Below are positions 26,212 to 35,477 of a stretch of 64,000 bases of DNA, in pieces (the stretch's first letter is position 1; every line of letters starts with the position of its first letter). Both the position numbers and the translations under genes were made by a program. Origin of the DNA: Cognataquiflexum gelatinilyticum (GTDB taxonomy: Bacteria > Bacteroidota > Bacteroidia > Cytophagales > Cyclobacteriaceae). The stretch lies in contig NZ_JANAEZ010000002.1 of NCBI RefSeq assembly GCF_024813435.1, positions 620,001-684,000 on the forward strand. Reading direction: 5' to 3'. The notes under the pieces are model-generated. The model saw only the letters and a program-made list of their open reading frames with translations, was not told the origin of the DNA and ran no database searches.

Positions 26212-28209
26212 TTAATCTTTGATACAGCGACAAGATAAACCATAGTTTTTGTATAAGATACCTTTGCCGAAACGCCCATCATTATTCCCACCTTCACCTG
26301 CGTAAACAACTCTTCTTGGCGCCCAGTGGACATTTTCCTCTGTGGAGCTCCACCAATGAGTAACATATCCCTCAAACTCAAATACTCCAAGATATGTCCG
26401 ATAACCAGCGGGAAGAGCCGAAAAACCTGATTGATTTGTTGCAAAAATATTAGTACCACTCCATCCTGTGACTGATTTTATTTTACCTCCGGAAACATTA
26501 TCACCTCCCAGATAATTTGATAAAGTTGTCCATTCTTCCTCTGAAGGAATATGCCAGCCTGGAGGACAAAGAGATCCAGTTGCTACTGCATACCAGTTAT
26601 ATAACTTGCCGTAAATGGCATCAAAACCTGGATTATTGTTGTAATAGCTCCAAGCAGGCTGTTTTGTTGGATTTACAACATTATCTGAATTGACAAACAT
26701 TCCTGCCCATGCACTTTCCGAAGGCACCTGTGTTATTCCTCCGGAATAGCGGAGATTTTCTGTAAACCAAGTTTGAGTACCTATCCTAATTACCTTGTAA
26801 ACATTTCCATCCCTAGGATCGGTAATTGTTTCAACCTTGGCAGTTAAGGTAGCTTCATTCATGAATTCTATATTTCCAAAGACCGAAAGCCCAGAAATTT
26901 TATAATCATAAATCAAATAGAAACGAAATGTTTCTACCAAATCTTCATTCGAAGAGAACTTAATAAATAACTTACCATCTTCTTTGGTGATTTCTGCTGA
27001 AACTTTAGGATTTGTTATTTCTCCTAAACTCAATTGGTCACTGTGCACCCTTCGATTGGTTGTTTTATAGGTCGAAATAGCCGTATAATCTGTTGGTATG
27101 AAGGCAAAATCTAAAGGAATTTTTGATTTTAACTTTTCCCATTCGGTAATCATTGTTTTGACAGCACCCATAAAAGCGGTGACATATGGTACAGTAGAAT
27201 TCACATCCTCACTGTAAACAGTCCTGTAATTTCTTGATACAAAAAGCTCTGTGGATTCATTGTTTTGGAAGGAATAAACGGTTCTCAGGTTGAATTCTAA
27301 TATATTATCGGCTACAACCTGCACAAAATCCGCCACTGACTCAATATTTGCCAATAGTTCTTTAATATCCAATAGCATATTCCCAACCGAAATTCCCAAA
27401 CCTATGGCTGCCCCGACTGAACTTCCAATGATGGGGACAAAAGAACCGGCAAGAAAACCTATCGACACCGCAATTGCGATTTTTCTAATGTACTTGACCA
27501 CTTTTACAACTGAAGCCACATATTTTCCAGAAACCCTGTTTCCCAAGGCCTCAATGTTTGTCACCACCTCACCAGCAATGCGGGCATTTGGAAAAGAAGC
27601 GTTGAGTTCGTTCACAGCCGCAGACAATTCATCCATCCATTCTTTATTGGCCTCGATAAAAAATGCCATTTCTGCCAATTCATTGTCTTTCAACAAGGCT
27701 GCTTTGGCATATTGCTCGTCCAAAAATTTCTTAAGGATTGCAATGTCTTTTTCCATTTCAATTTTCTTTTCTCCGACAAGTAAGTCTTTGGTCTTTTCCA
27801 TGCGGTCGACCTGATTTTGGGACTTGTCCAGATAGGTTTGGATATAATTGGCGGGAGTTTCTTTTAAACTGTGGGCCTTGACCTGAAAAGCGATGTTGTA
27901 AGGTTTATTTTTTTCTTGGAATACAAGTTTGTAAGATCCCTGATTGAGTTTGGGAACCATAAAAGTCATGGTGTTTTCAAAAATAGTCAGGTCTATGGTC
28001 TCCCCTTCCACATTTCCTTCGATTTCTCCATTGGAAAATTGCCCCTCGGGTAGGTTAATGGTGACTATTTCAAAAATGGAAAGATTCAAGTCTTGGTTGT
28101 CCAATTCGACTGCTTCTCCTTCTCTTTTTTCTTCCTCGCTTTCCAACAAAGAACAGCTTCCAAATAGGATAAAAACAAAAACAAGGCAATGATTGATGGC
28201 TTTTTTCAT
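26212..28209 (-). CDS. Lipoprotein with C-terminal FISUMP domain
   Basis: A 665-residue surface lipoprotein from the ATG at 28209 (MKKAINHCLVFVFILFGSC, lipobox FGSC). The middle has a coiled-coil-like acidic region (about 115-210) and a glycine-rich hydrophobic stretch around 250-290 (GFLAGSFVPIIGSSVGAAIG) that could insert in a membrane. The last ~190 residues match the Fibrobacter succinogenes major paralogous (FISUMP) domain: WFTENLRY, GKLYNWYAV, CPPGWHIPSEEEW, GFSALPAGYR, WWSSTE and CRCIKD at the end. The domain is linked with surface or secreted proteins; its binding partner is unknown. It is flanked by dispersed repeats on both sides. Confidence 0.8.
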   Translation of the reverse strand: MKKAINHCLVFVFILFGSCSLLESEEEKREGEAVELDNQDLNLSIFEIVTINLPEGQFSNGEIEGNVEGETIDLTIFENTMTFMVPKLNQGSYKLVFQEKNKPYNIAFQVKAHSLKETPANYIQTYLDKSQNQVDRMEKTKDLLVGEKKIEMEKDIAILKKFLDEQYAKAALLKDNELAEMAFFIEANKEWMDELSAAVNELNASFPNARIAGEVVTNIEALGNRVSGKYVASVVKVVKYIRKIAIAVSIGFLAGSFVPIIGSSVGAAIGLGISVGNMLLDIKELLANIESVADFVQVVADNILEFNLRTVYSFQNNESTELFVSRNYRTVYSEDVNSTVPYVTAFMGAVKTMITEWEKLKSKIPLDFAFIPTDYTAISTYKTTNRRVHSDQLSLGEITNPKVSAEITKEDGKLFIKFSSNEDLVETFRFYLIYDYKISGLSVFGNIEFMNEATLTAKVETITDPRDGNVYKVIRIGTQTWFTENLRYSGGITQVPSESAWAGMFVNSDNVVNPTKQPAWSYYNNNPGFDAIYGKLYNWYAVATGSLCPPGWHIPSEEEWTTLSNYLGGDNVSGGKIKSVTGWSGTNIFATNQSGFSALPAGYRTYLGVFEFEGYVTHWWSSTEENVHWAPRRVVYAGEGGNNDGRFGKGILYKNYGLSCRCIKD

Positions 28210-28344
28210 ATAAGACAAAATTATATGCTTAAATATAAAATAAATGGATCAGTACCATCAAAGCTTCCCAAAAAGTTTTACCAGTGGAGATAAAAGAATA
28301 AATGAATAATTCTGAATTAATTTTAGTATCAGGATGGCAATAGT

Positions 28345-28520
28345 TAATTGCCACCTGCTTTAGCTGATGGATTAAAAAAATTAAAAGAGTCATTTGGGCT
28401 TTAGCCAAAAGAAATGGAATAAAAGAAAACCATGGGAGACTCAACGAGGATTAAACTTTTCATAATTTGGAATTAAAATCCCAAAAAATAAAAGGGCAGA
28501 ATTTGTAATTCCACCCGGCG
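28345..28520. repeat. Second copy of the R2 and R1 dispersed repeats
   Basis: R2 occupies about 28345-28411 (ATTGCCACCTGCTTTAGCTG, then CATTTGGGCTTTAGCCAAAA) and R1 about 28458-28520 (AATCCCAAAAAATAAAAGGG onward). The order R2-R1 is opposite to the 25.9-kb copy. The remaining gap to 28880 is AT-rich and holds nothing recognisable. Confidence 0.7.
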
Positions 28521-28880
28521 GGGGTGATCTGTTCAGTAAATCAGCGTGTTCCTCGTCACTCTTTTTTTGCGAAATGCTGTCCGACCAAATAACTGAATTC
28601 TCTCACAATATCCACTCCATCACATGCTAATTTTAAATCAATTAATTTTAACCCTAAAAACAACCAAATTAAATTATGCGGTCAATGCGAGAAAAATTAT
28701 TAATCCTGTGAATTTTTTAGAATAAAAAATATTCAGTTCAAATTGGTTAAAACCTACCCTAATCTTTCTCAAGAGAATCAAATCCTCTATAACAGGAAAT
28801 TTTCTCAAGCTAGTTGAAAAAGCTGTCATTTTTTACTTAAAATAACAACACTTAATAGGAGGGAGACTCGTCCCAATCAA

Positions 28881-30137
28881 TCAAACCTCAATCAGTCCCA
28901 ACTTTTTCCCTTCTTCGAGATCAGCCCTATTATTGATAGCCTCAATCAAATCATTCAATACCGCCAGACCTTTCTTTTCAATCGGATCCTTCATTTTTTT
29001 GGCAACAAATTCCTTTAAAGCTTCCTTAAAACAGGCTACCAATTCCGGGCTACACTCACACAGATAAACCGGAATAAACATGCTTGCCGACAATTCATAA
29101 TTGTGCAATTCATAGGTAGCCTCATCACCGTATTCAAAATAAAAATTCAAAAAAACTTCAGCAGCAGATTTGTAGTTTTCCTCTGCCAAGAGCCCTATTC
29201 CATAATCATGGAATTCAATCATAAGACCATTCATCAATATCGGATTAGCCAATAACAATTCCATATCAGAAAATCTTAAATTAAGAAGCCTCCCTTTGAT
29301 ATCATCTGATAATACCCTGAATACATCAATATGACTCAATAGATTACATGCGTTTAGTACATCTTCTTCAGAAGCTTCTTTTAACCTCAGGTTATATTTT
29401 GAGATCAGATTTTCTTTGTTTTTTTCAGGCAAAGAAAACCAAAGTATCCTCAATCCATAACCGAAAGAATCAGCAACTAGGTCTGAATAGCAGTCTAGGA
29501 GGTATTCATGAAATAACTTCTCTGCAGTTTCTTCTTTTTCCTTATCTGAGAATTTATCGACCATAGGTTTTAGCATACCTATAAGGTCATCCAACTCGGA
29601 ATTTCTGACCATAAAGAAAAACCGATCTTTCCAATTCCATTTCTCAAGTTTGGGCGTTTCAAAAAAAATATGGACTGCAAGAAGCACCTCCTTGATCTTT
29701 TTTCTTTGTTTTTTGCTTGGCAAAACATTCATTTTGGCTTCCAGCAAAGATATTTCCGATTGGACAGCAAAGAGACATCTTTCTTGCGTAGGGGTGATGG
29801 CACCCATATATATGGCTATTACCATCAAGTCCATATTATCGACCTTGTTTTCCAAATCTTTTTCGGATTTAAGCCTTAGCCCCATGCCGTTTTCTGAATT
29901 GAACACATCAATCCCAAAATGCATCAACCTATGCCGCAGTTCCCTGACCATCAATTCTTGAAGCTGATCAAGAAATTCCACATAATCTCCCGAATGCAGA
30001 CTCAACAGCATTCCAACCCTGCTATCCTCATATTTGTGAATCTCAGGTATCAAAAGGTTGATATGAGTGATCAAGCCCTTTTTGAATTTGGTTTCATCGT
30101 CATGAGGTAATAATTCCAAAAAGTCATCAATTTCCAT
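28881..30137 (-). CDS. Hypothetical protein, mainly alpha-helical
   Basis: A 418-residue protein with no signal peptide or membrane segment, rich in charged helices throughout. No motif or family is recognised. It is isolated by gaps of 660 bases (downstream) and over 300 bases (upstream) and sits beside repeat-rich accessory DNA. The reading frame is uninterrupted, the ATG at 30137 begins a typical acidic N-terminus (MEIDDFLELLPHDDE), and codon use looks like its neighbours, so it is probably a real gene. The 305-base gap upstream of it (30138-30442) holds nothing recognisable. Confidence 0.7.
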   Translation of the reverse strand: MEIDDFLELLPHDDETKFKKGLITHINLLIPEIHKYEDSRVGMLLSLHSGDYVEFLDQLQELMVRELRHRLMHFGIDVFNSENGMGLRLKSEKDLENKVDNMDLMVIAIYMGAITPTQERCLFAVQSEISLLEAKMNVLPSKKQRKKIKEVLLAVHIFFETPKLEKWNWKDRFFFMVRNSELDDLIGMLKPMVDKFSDKEKEETAEKLFHEYLLDCYSDLVADSFGYGLRILWFSLPEKNKENLISKYNLRLKEASEEDVLNACNLLSHIDVFRVLSDDIKGRLLNLRFSDMELLLANPILMNGLMIEFHDYGIGLLAEENYKSAAEVFLNFYFEYGDEATYELHNYELSASMFIPVYLCECSPELVACFKEALKEFVAKKMKDPIEKKGLAVLNDLIEAINNRADLEEGKKLGLIEV

Positions 30138-30442
30138 GTAGACCGGTTTTAAGTCTTTTAATAGGCAACCTGATTAAGGTACACCCAATATACCTATCTT
30201 TTTAAATCAATTAACTATGCAGTAGAGTTTTTTTGAGTCAAAGGGTTGATTGTGGACTGGGGGTACCGATGGCTTTCGGCATGTAACTCTGCCCTATTAT
30301 CCTTACAATTGGTTTTTGGAAATAAGTAGCCAACCCCAAACTTAAGGGCAATTCTCGAAGCTCCGAATTACTCCTAAAAGCTGAAAGGGATATCTATGTA
30401 TAAAAAACATATTTGCAAAATAGGCTTAGCAGGGGAGGACTT

Positions 30443-30841
30443 CTAATTCCCTGATTTGTTGAGGGAAGAAATGAGGTCTACATCCACAAGTTCTAATGAA
30501 GTTACCATGTTTTTGACCGTCTCTTTGTATTTCTGAAAATGGGCCGTGGTAATATGGGATTGGTAGGCAGCAGTATCCGCATAAATTTCCAATATGGTGA
30601 TTTTTGAGGGGTCACTTTTATCGGCAACAGCATAGTAGGTCAATACACCGGGTTCTTTCAGAATTGCAGCATTCATTTGTTCTTTTAATGCGGCATGATA
30701 TGCTTCTATTTGCAAGGGGTCAACTTTGATGATTGCCAACCTTACCATCTGATTTTTTTCCTGTGCATACGCTCCATTACCAAACGAAAGAAAAAAAAAC
30801 AGACATAGCAACAAACCTTTCACCTTTTGTATTTTTTCCAT
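30443..30841 (-). CDS. Exported antibiotic-biosynthesis-monooxygenase (ABM) domain protein
   Basis: A small dimeric alpha+beta barrel (ABM/quinol monooxygenase-like) of about 95 residues behind a signal peptide. The ATG at 30841 gives MEKIQKVKGLLLCLFFFLSF followed by GNGAYAQ; a longer start at 30868 is possible. Family features are VRLAIIKVDPLQIEAYHAAL, EPGVLTYYAVADKSDP, ILEIYADTAAYQSHITTAHF and a C-terminal strand. Members of this fold oxidise quinols or bind haem or small ligands; the exported form is common in Bacteroidota and its substrate is unknown. Confidence 0.85.
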   Translation of the reverse strand: MEKIQKVKGLLLCLFFFLSFGNGAYAQEKNQMVRLAIIKVDPLQIEAYHAALKEQMNAAILKEPGVLTYYAVADKSDPSKITILEIYADTAAYQSHITTAHFQKYKETVKNMVTSLELVDVDLISSLNKSGN

Positions 30842-31099
30842 GTGGGTTTCAAAGTTGATTATTTTCATATCCTTGGTGTTTTTAAAGTGTCATTATTTCC
30901 CTCCCACTATCCTAATCTGCTCCTCCATAAATCAATGAAAACCTTTTCAATGGTTTTTGTTTCATCGGTGCATCTATATATATAGCCCATGGTTTAAACC
31001 ATGGGCTATAAAACATTCCGTTTATTTCCGTAAAATAGATTTATCCATATCCTTCCATCATTCTAATCTCCTCCTCTTTCAATCTAAAAAAAACATGGG

Positions 31100-31543
31100 C
31101 TATAAATTCTGATTCTCATCTATCTTATTCAATTTCATAAACTCCTCGTATTCTTGATTGAACGATTTTTTCTGGTGGTGCGCCTTCTGATTTTTGATAT
31201 AGGTATAAACCTTCTCTACAATGGATTCAGAAACAGAATATGCTGCATAACCTGTTTGCCATGAAAACTTTTCCCCTGTAAGATCATTTTGGTTGATATA
31301 ATGAGAGCTGCTTCCTTTTACCTGTTTGATAACTTCCGTGATAGATTTTTGGGGATTCAATAAAAATAAACAATGTATATGATCCGACATACCATTGATA
31401 ATCCTTACCGGACATCCTGATTCACGAAACTGTTCTGAAATGAATTGATGAATCTTAGGCTCTGCAACTGAATTGATCAATGGCATCCTTTCTTTTGTTG
31501 CCCAAATGGCGTGGATCCATAATTTGTTAAATGAATGGGACAT
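31100..31543 (-). CDS. IS200/IS605-type Y1 transposase, RAYT-like
   Basis: Single-strand DNA transposase of the HUH superfamily, 147 residues. HIH lies at residues 55-57 (GMSDHIHCLFLL) and the catalytic tyrosine is at about 115 in VYTYIKNQKAHH, so both active-site parts are present. No tnpB follows. The gene lies inside an array of palindromic units and its stop codon (31100-31102) falls within a half palindrome, CATGGGCTATA at 31094-31104, the same arm as the B palindromes. This arrangement matches REP-associated tyrosine transposases, which are domesticated and thought to mobilise or maintain the palindromes. Complete IS200 ends could not be defined. Confidence 0.9.
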   Translation of the reverse strand: MSHSFNKLWIHAIWATKERMPLINSVAEPKIHQFISEQFRESGCPVRIINGMSDHIHCLFLLNPQKSITEVIKQVKGSSSHYINQNDLTGEKFSWQTGYAAYSVSESIVEKVYTYIKNQKAHHQKKSFNQEYEEFMKLNKIDENQNL

Positions 31544-32218
31544 ATTGGTTGGGAATTTTTTAAAATTTTAATGTCATCCAGAGGTAAATTAAACCATTGA
31601 AATGGTTTTTGTTCCATCGTTGCACCTATATATAGCCCATGGTTTTAACCGTGGGCTATGGATCATTCCGTCTATTTCCGTAAAATGGATTTATCCATTT
31701 CCTTCGACAATCTATTCTCCTCCTTGGCAATCAAACCATTGAAATGGTTTTGTTCTTTGACGCACGTTCCATAGCCCACGAATTAATTCGTGGGCTATAT
31801 TAAATTACAAAATTTCCTCAAAATGGATTTATCCATTTTCTTCCATTATTCTAACCTTCTCCGCAACAATTAAAACCATTGAAATGGTTTTTTTTCTTGA
31901 TGTACATACCGTGTCCCATGGTTAAAACCATGGGCTAGGTTTAAACTTTGCCCACGGTTTTAACCGTGGGGGCTATGGTCATTCAGATCATTTTCAAAGA
32001 AATGGATTTATCCATTTCCATCCATTATTCTAACCTTCCCCTCAATAATTAAAACCATTGAAATGGTTTTTGTTCCTCGATGTGTATCCCATGCTCCATG
32101 GTTAAAACCATGGGCTAGGCAGGATTCTAATTTGTTTTGTAAAATGGATTTATCCATTTTCTTCTATTATTCTAACTTCTCCTCAACAATTAAAACCATT
32201 GAAATGGTTTTTTTTGTT

Positions 32219-32264
32219 GCACGTTCCATAGCCCACGGTTTAAACCGTGGGCTATGGAACGTGC
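32219..32264. repeat. Perfect 46-bp palindrome
   Basis: A perfect inverted repeat with two 23-base arms and no loop: the left arm begins GCACGTTCCATAGCCC and the right arm mirrors it exactly. It is the longest B palindrome of the array and lies 22 bases past the stop codon of the type IIG gene. Without a T run it does not look like an ordinary terminator. It could form a cruciform or a long RNA hairpin. Confidence 0.92.
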
Positions 32265-32285
32265 AAAGTCTTAAATAAAATGGAT

Positions 32286-35200
32286 TTATACATTTCCTTC
32301 CACCACCCTAATCTCCTCCTCAGTCAATCCATACAACTCATACACCAATGCATCGATCTCGCGGTCGAGGCGGTTGATGTCGGATTGGAGGGATTGGGCT
32401 TTGGCTTTTTGTTCATGGAAATACGCCATCCATTCCGCTTCTTCTGAAAGACTCAACTTCACCTTAGCCTTAGCCAACTCTCCCAAAAACCCCTTGAAGT
32501 CCAACTCAGGCCAGTTCTGGAGTTTGGTAGAGGGTTTATTCAATTCGTATTTATTTACCAATAGAGATACCAATTTTGAGTTCAATTCCTTTAATTCTTT
32601 TGAGATAGAAACAATTGCATTCACCATATCGGTGTATATGTTTTGAGATTCTAGATCAAGAACTTTGATTGGAAATAATTTGGCATCCTTGATAAGAATT
32701 TTTTGAAACCTGTCTTTGAATTCTTCAAGGAATTTCTTCTTATGATAAAAAGACATCAAGTTACTATTGATAAGGGCAATTAGATATTCACCAGTAAATT
32801 CAGGCTTAGGTAGTAGATTAAATGCATTCTGGGTATTATAAAATTCTTCTTCAGTCAAGGCAGCCCAAATTCTTTTATCTGACCAATCTATGATCTGTTT
32901 TACAAGGATTCTTTTGTTTGTAAAAAACCTGCTTTCTCTTGGAGCTCCCAACCAATCTCCATAACTGATCCATTCCTCACCTCCCCACTCCACGATATAT
33001 CTTCGAATATCATTACCGGCTAAAAGCTTTTTAAAAGTACCATCTTTTTGAAATGTCGAGTGGAAAATTCTGTTATTTATGGTTTCAGGGGTATGACCCT
33101 TATATTTGTCATATGGAGTTAAACCAAGACAAAAGTCGGCGCAATCAATTAGATGTATAGATCCTTTTTCGATTTTCTTGACAATCTCTTCAGATTTTGA
33201 ATTGGTGTTAATTTTAATAATTGATTCAGAATCTTCACTCCATTGATTTTGATTTAATTCAAAATGTATGTCAGCATTTAATTTTGATATTTCACTTATT
33301 CTGTCAAATCCTTTGTATACAATTACCTCAGTTTTCTTCCCCTGAATTCTTTTGTTTAAAAAGGTGATAATTATGGTATCGACTTTAACCTCACCTGCAC
33401 TACCTCCAAAAGATTCGTTGGGAAGCCTAACAATGTTTTCAATTGAAGTTTCTTTCAAGAGTAATGCTCTTAAATCTTTATAGGAGCTTTGAGTTAATAT
33501 TGAGGAAGGGATTATAAAGGATAATCTTCCGCTTTGATCTATCAAATCAATTGATTTTTCAATAAATGTTGAATACAGATTTACTCTATTATTTGAAGTA
33601 ATAAATTTTTTGAAAATGTAGTTTACAATGTCATTATCAAGACCTTTTAAATCTACATATGGAGGATTCCCAACCACCACATCAAACCCTCCTTTGGCAA
33701 AGACCTTGGGGAATTGGGCTTGCCAATCAAAGGCCAGGTCCCCGGCTACTTCAGGGTCATCGATCAGGGAGTTGCCGACTTTGATATTGGAACTGAGGGT
33801 ACTGAGTTTTCTTCCCTTCTGTGCCGTGCGCAGCCACAAGCTGAGACGGGCGATCTCCACAGATTCTTCATTGATATCGACACCGAAGATGTTGTTTTCG
33901 AGGATATGGTTTTCCACATTGGGGAAGACGATGCTGCTTTCGAAAAGCATGGATTCGAGTTCGTCCAGGTACCGGTGCTCGGCCATCAGGAACTCCAGAA
34001 CCTGATTCAGAAAAGCACCCGAACCGCAGGCAGGATCACAGATGGCAAGTTGCAGTAGCCATTCCCGATAAGCTTTGAGTTGGGCGACAAGCTTCTGCAG
34101 CGTGTCTTTCTTCCTCCCGGCTTTCCCCTTGGCAAATTCTTCATCGACAATGCCGAGTTCGGCTTTTTTCTCTGTGCAGAGTTTGCCGACGGTATTGTCT
34201 ACGATGTATTTGGTGATGTACTTGGGCGTGTAGAATACCCCGTCTTTCTTCCGCTTGGTTTTGCTTTTGTCCACCTGTGTCCCTTCGAGGGAAGCGCGGA
34301 CGTTCTCGATATCGTTCAGACTATGTTCGAAGATATGCCCTAGGATATTGGTATCCACTTCGGATTCGAAGTCGTACTCGGTGAGTTTGGAGACATGCTT
34401 TTTGAGCAGGGCATCGGAGATAGTCAGGCTGTCAAGCAGTTCATCCGGCGCGAAGAGTCCGCCGTTATAGGCATGGATTTCGGCTTTGCCGGGAAGCACA
34501 CGACCGGTATTCATATAGCCGAAGTACTTTTTGAACCTGTCATACAGCGGCCGGTACTCGTCCATTTCGGTGAGTTTGTCCCATTGCTTGACGATCTCGG
34601 AGATGGAGTTTGGCGGAAGCAGTCCCTTGTCCTCGGCAAAGAAAATAAATAAAAAGCGGTCAAGCAGCCTTTGGCTTTTCTTATAGAGCAGGAGTTCGTC
34701 AAGTCCCGGATTATTGGCCACGATGTCCTGCCAGAGTTCCTGCTTGAATGCCGAATAATCAGCATAAAGTTTCTTGGTGACCTGCTCTTCTACTAGGAGC
34801 GATTCGGTCTTGATCTGTTGCGGGATTCCTGCTAGGAGGTTGTCCTTTTGGAGCAGCAGCCACAGCAACCTGAATTCCTCCTGTTGCATCTGCAGGATGG
34901 AGAACTCCACATAATCTACCGCATTGTGGATATAGAAGCGCAGCTTTTCAAAGTTGCTCGTGATGACATAGATACATTCGGGATGGTTGTTTTTGTAATT
35001 GAAGGCCTGATCCCTGATTTTTTCCAGGTCCTTGGTATCCGTTCCTTTGAGTTCGATGACGGCAATGGCTTTGCCGTCCTTGAGGATGGCCCCGTCGGTT
35101 TTCTTACTGTCCTTGATGTTTTTGAGTTCCGTGGTCAGGTTGTAATCCGGATCAGGATTGATTGTATACCCGAGGATATTGACAAAAAGCGCCCTAAGAA

Positions 35201-35357
35201 AACCCTCCTGATATTGTTCCTCTTTCGATGCCCGGATATTTGCCCTGCGCATAGGATCGTGGAAATAAGTCAGGTAAGCCCCAAAAGCAGCATGCATGGA
35301 AGCAGGGTCCTGACCTGCAAGGTATTTCTTAACAACTGAATTCTGAAAAAGAGGCAT
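32286..35357 (-). CDS. Type IIG (Eco57I-like) restriction-modification enzyme
   Basis: A single polypeptide with nuclease, methyltransferase and specificity regions, about 1023 residues from the ATG at 35357 (MPLFQNSVVKKYLAG). The N-terminal endonuclease has a PD-(D/E)xK-like core (TDGAILKDGKAIAVIELKGT, about 90-105). The adenine methyltransferase shows motif I DPACGSGAF near 440 and motif IV NPPY near 561. The C-terminal third is the target-recognition region, ending in a tail GLTEEEIRVVEGNV. Base composition changes sharply: 33.66-35.36 kb is GC-richer, 32.52-33.66 kb (specificity region) is AT-rich, and the last ~230 bases are GC-richer again. This suggests exchange of the recognition module. 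The stop codon lies at the centre of a C palindrome, and the coding tail is repeated in the array downstream. Confidence 0.9.
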   Translation of the reverse strand: MPLFQNSVVKKYLAGQDPASMHAAFGAYLTYFHDPMRRANIRASKEEQYQEGFLRALFVNILGYTINPDPDYNLTTELKNIKDSKKTDGAILKDGKAIAVIELKGTDTKDLEKIRDQAFNYKNNHPECIYVITSNFEKLRFYIHNAVDYVEFSILQMQQEEFRLLWLLLQKDNLLAGIPQQIKTESLLVEEQVTKKLYADYSAFKQELWQDIVANNPGLDELLLYKKSQRLLDRFLFIFFAEDKGLLPPNSISEIVKQWDKLTEMDEYRPLYDRFKKYFGYMNTGRVLPGKAEIHAYNGGLFAPDELLDSLTISDALLKKHVSKLTEYDFESEVDTNILGHIFEHSLNDIENVRASLEGTQVDKSKTKRKKDGVFYTPKYITKYIVDNTVGKLCTEKKAELGIVDEEFAKGKAGRKKDTLQKLVAQLKAYREWLLQLAICDPACGSGAFLNQVLEFLMAEHRYLDELESMLFESSIVFPNVENHILENNIFGVDINEESVEIARLSLWLRTAQKGRKLSTLSSNIKVGNSLIDDPEVAGDLAFDWQAQFPKVFAKGGFDVVVGNPPYVDLKGLDNDIVNYIFKKFITSNNRVNLYSTFIEKSIDLIDQSGRLSFIIPSSILTQSSYKDLRALLLKETSIENIVRLPNESFGGSAGEVKVDTIIITFLNKRIQGKKTEVIVYKGFDRISEISKLNADIHFELNQNQWSEDSESIIKINTNSKSEEIVKKIEKGSIHLIDCADFCLGLTPYDKYKGHTPETINNRIFHSTFQKDGTFKKLLAGNDIRRYIVEWGGEEWISYGDWLGAPRESRFFTNKRILVKQIIDWSDKRIWAALTEEEFYNTQNAFNLLPKPEFTGEYLIALINSNLMSFYHKKKFLEEFKDRFQKILIKDAKLFPIKVLDLESQNIYTDMVNAIVSISKELKELNSKLVSLLVNKYELNKPSTKLQNWPELDFKGFLGELAKAKVKLSLSEEAEWMAYFHEQKAKAQSLQSDINRLDREIDALVYELYGLTEEEIRVVEGNV

Positions 35358-35477
35358 AAGATAAATCCGTATCAAAAAGGGTTTCAAACTAATTGGTTTT
35401 TGAAGATAAGGAAGGAAATTATGAATGAAAAATTAAGAATGATAAATGAAATCCAGTTGCAAAGCTTGGTTGGTTTA

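Larger units (their letters stand above)
30900..32330. repeat. Tandem ~141-bp composite palindrome array (REP-like) with gene-tail copies
   Basis: Units have the order A-B-C-T on the plus strand. A is AAACCATTGAAATGGTTT (31591, 31733, 31873, 32052, 32193; degenerate at 30938). B is a long palindrome around GCCCATGGTT/AACCATGGGC (30981-31010, 31631, 31771-31798, 31915, 31951, 32096, 32219-32264). C is AAATGGATTTATCCATTT (31683, 31821, 32000, 32141; variants at 31033 and 32278). T is a ~35-bp segment close to CCTTCCATTATTCTAATCTC. The A-to-A spacing is 142, 140, 179 and 141 bases; the 179-base unit has two B palindromes. The last T copy is the 3' coding end of the type IIG gene. The transposase gene splits the first unit. 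Seven T copies are present in all. Confidence 0.92.

Noticed and set aside
27290..27814. 174-codon serine-rich plus-strand frame inside the FISUMP gene
   Set aside because: Antisense of a convincing lipoprotein gene, with composition expected from complementing helical coding sequence.
30900..32290. CRISPR array
   Set aside because: The repeats are long palindromic units with near-identical intervening segments. There are no unique spacers and no cas genes.
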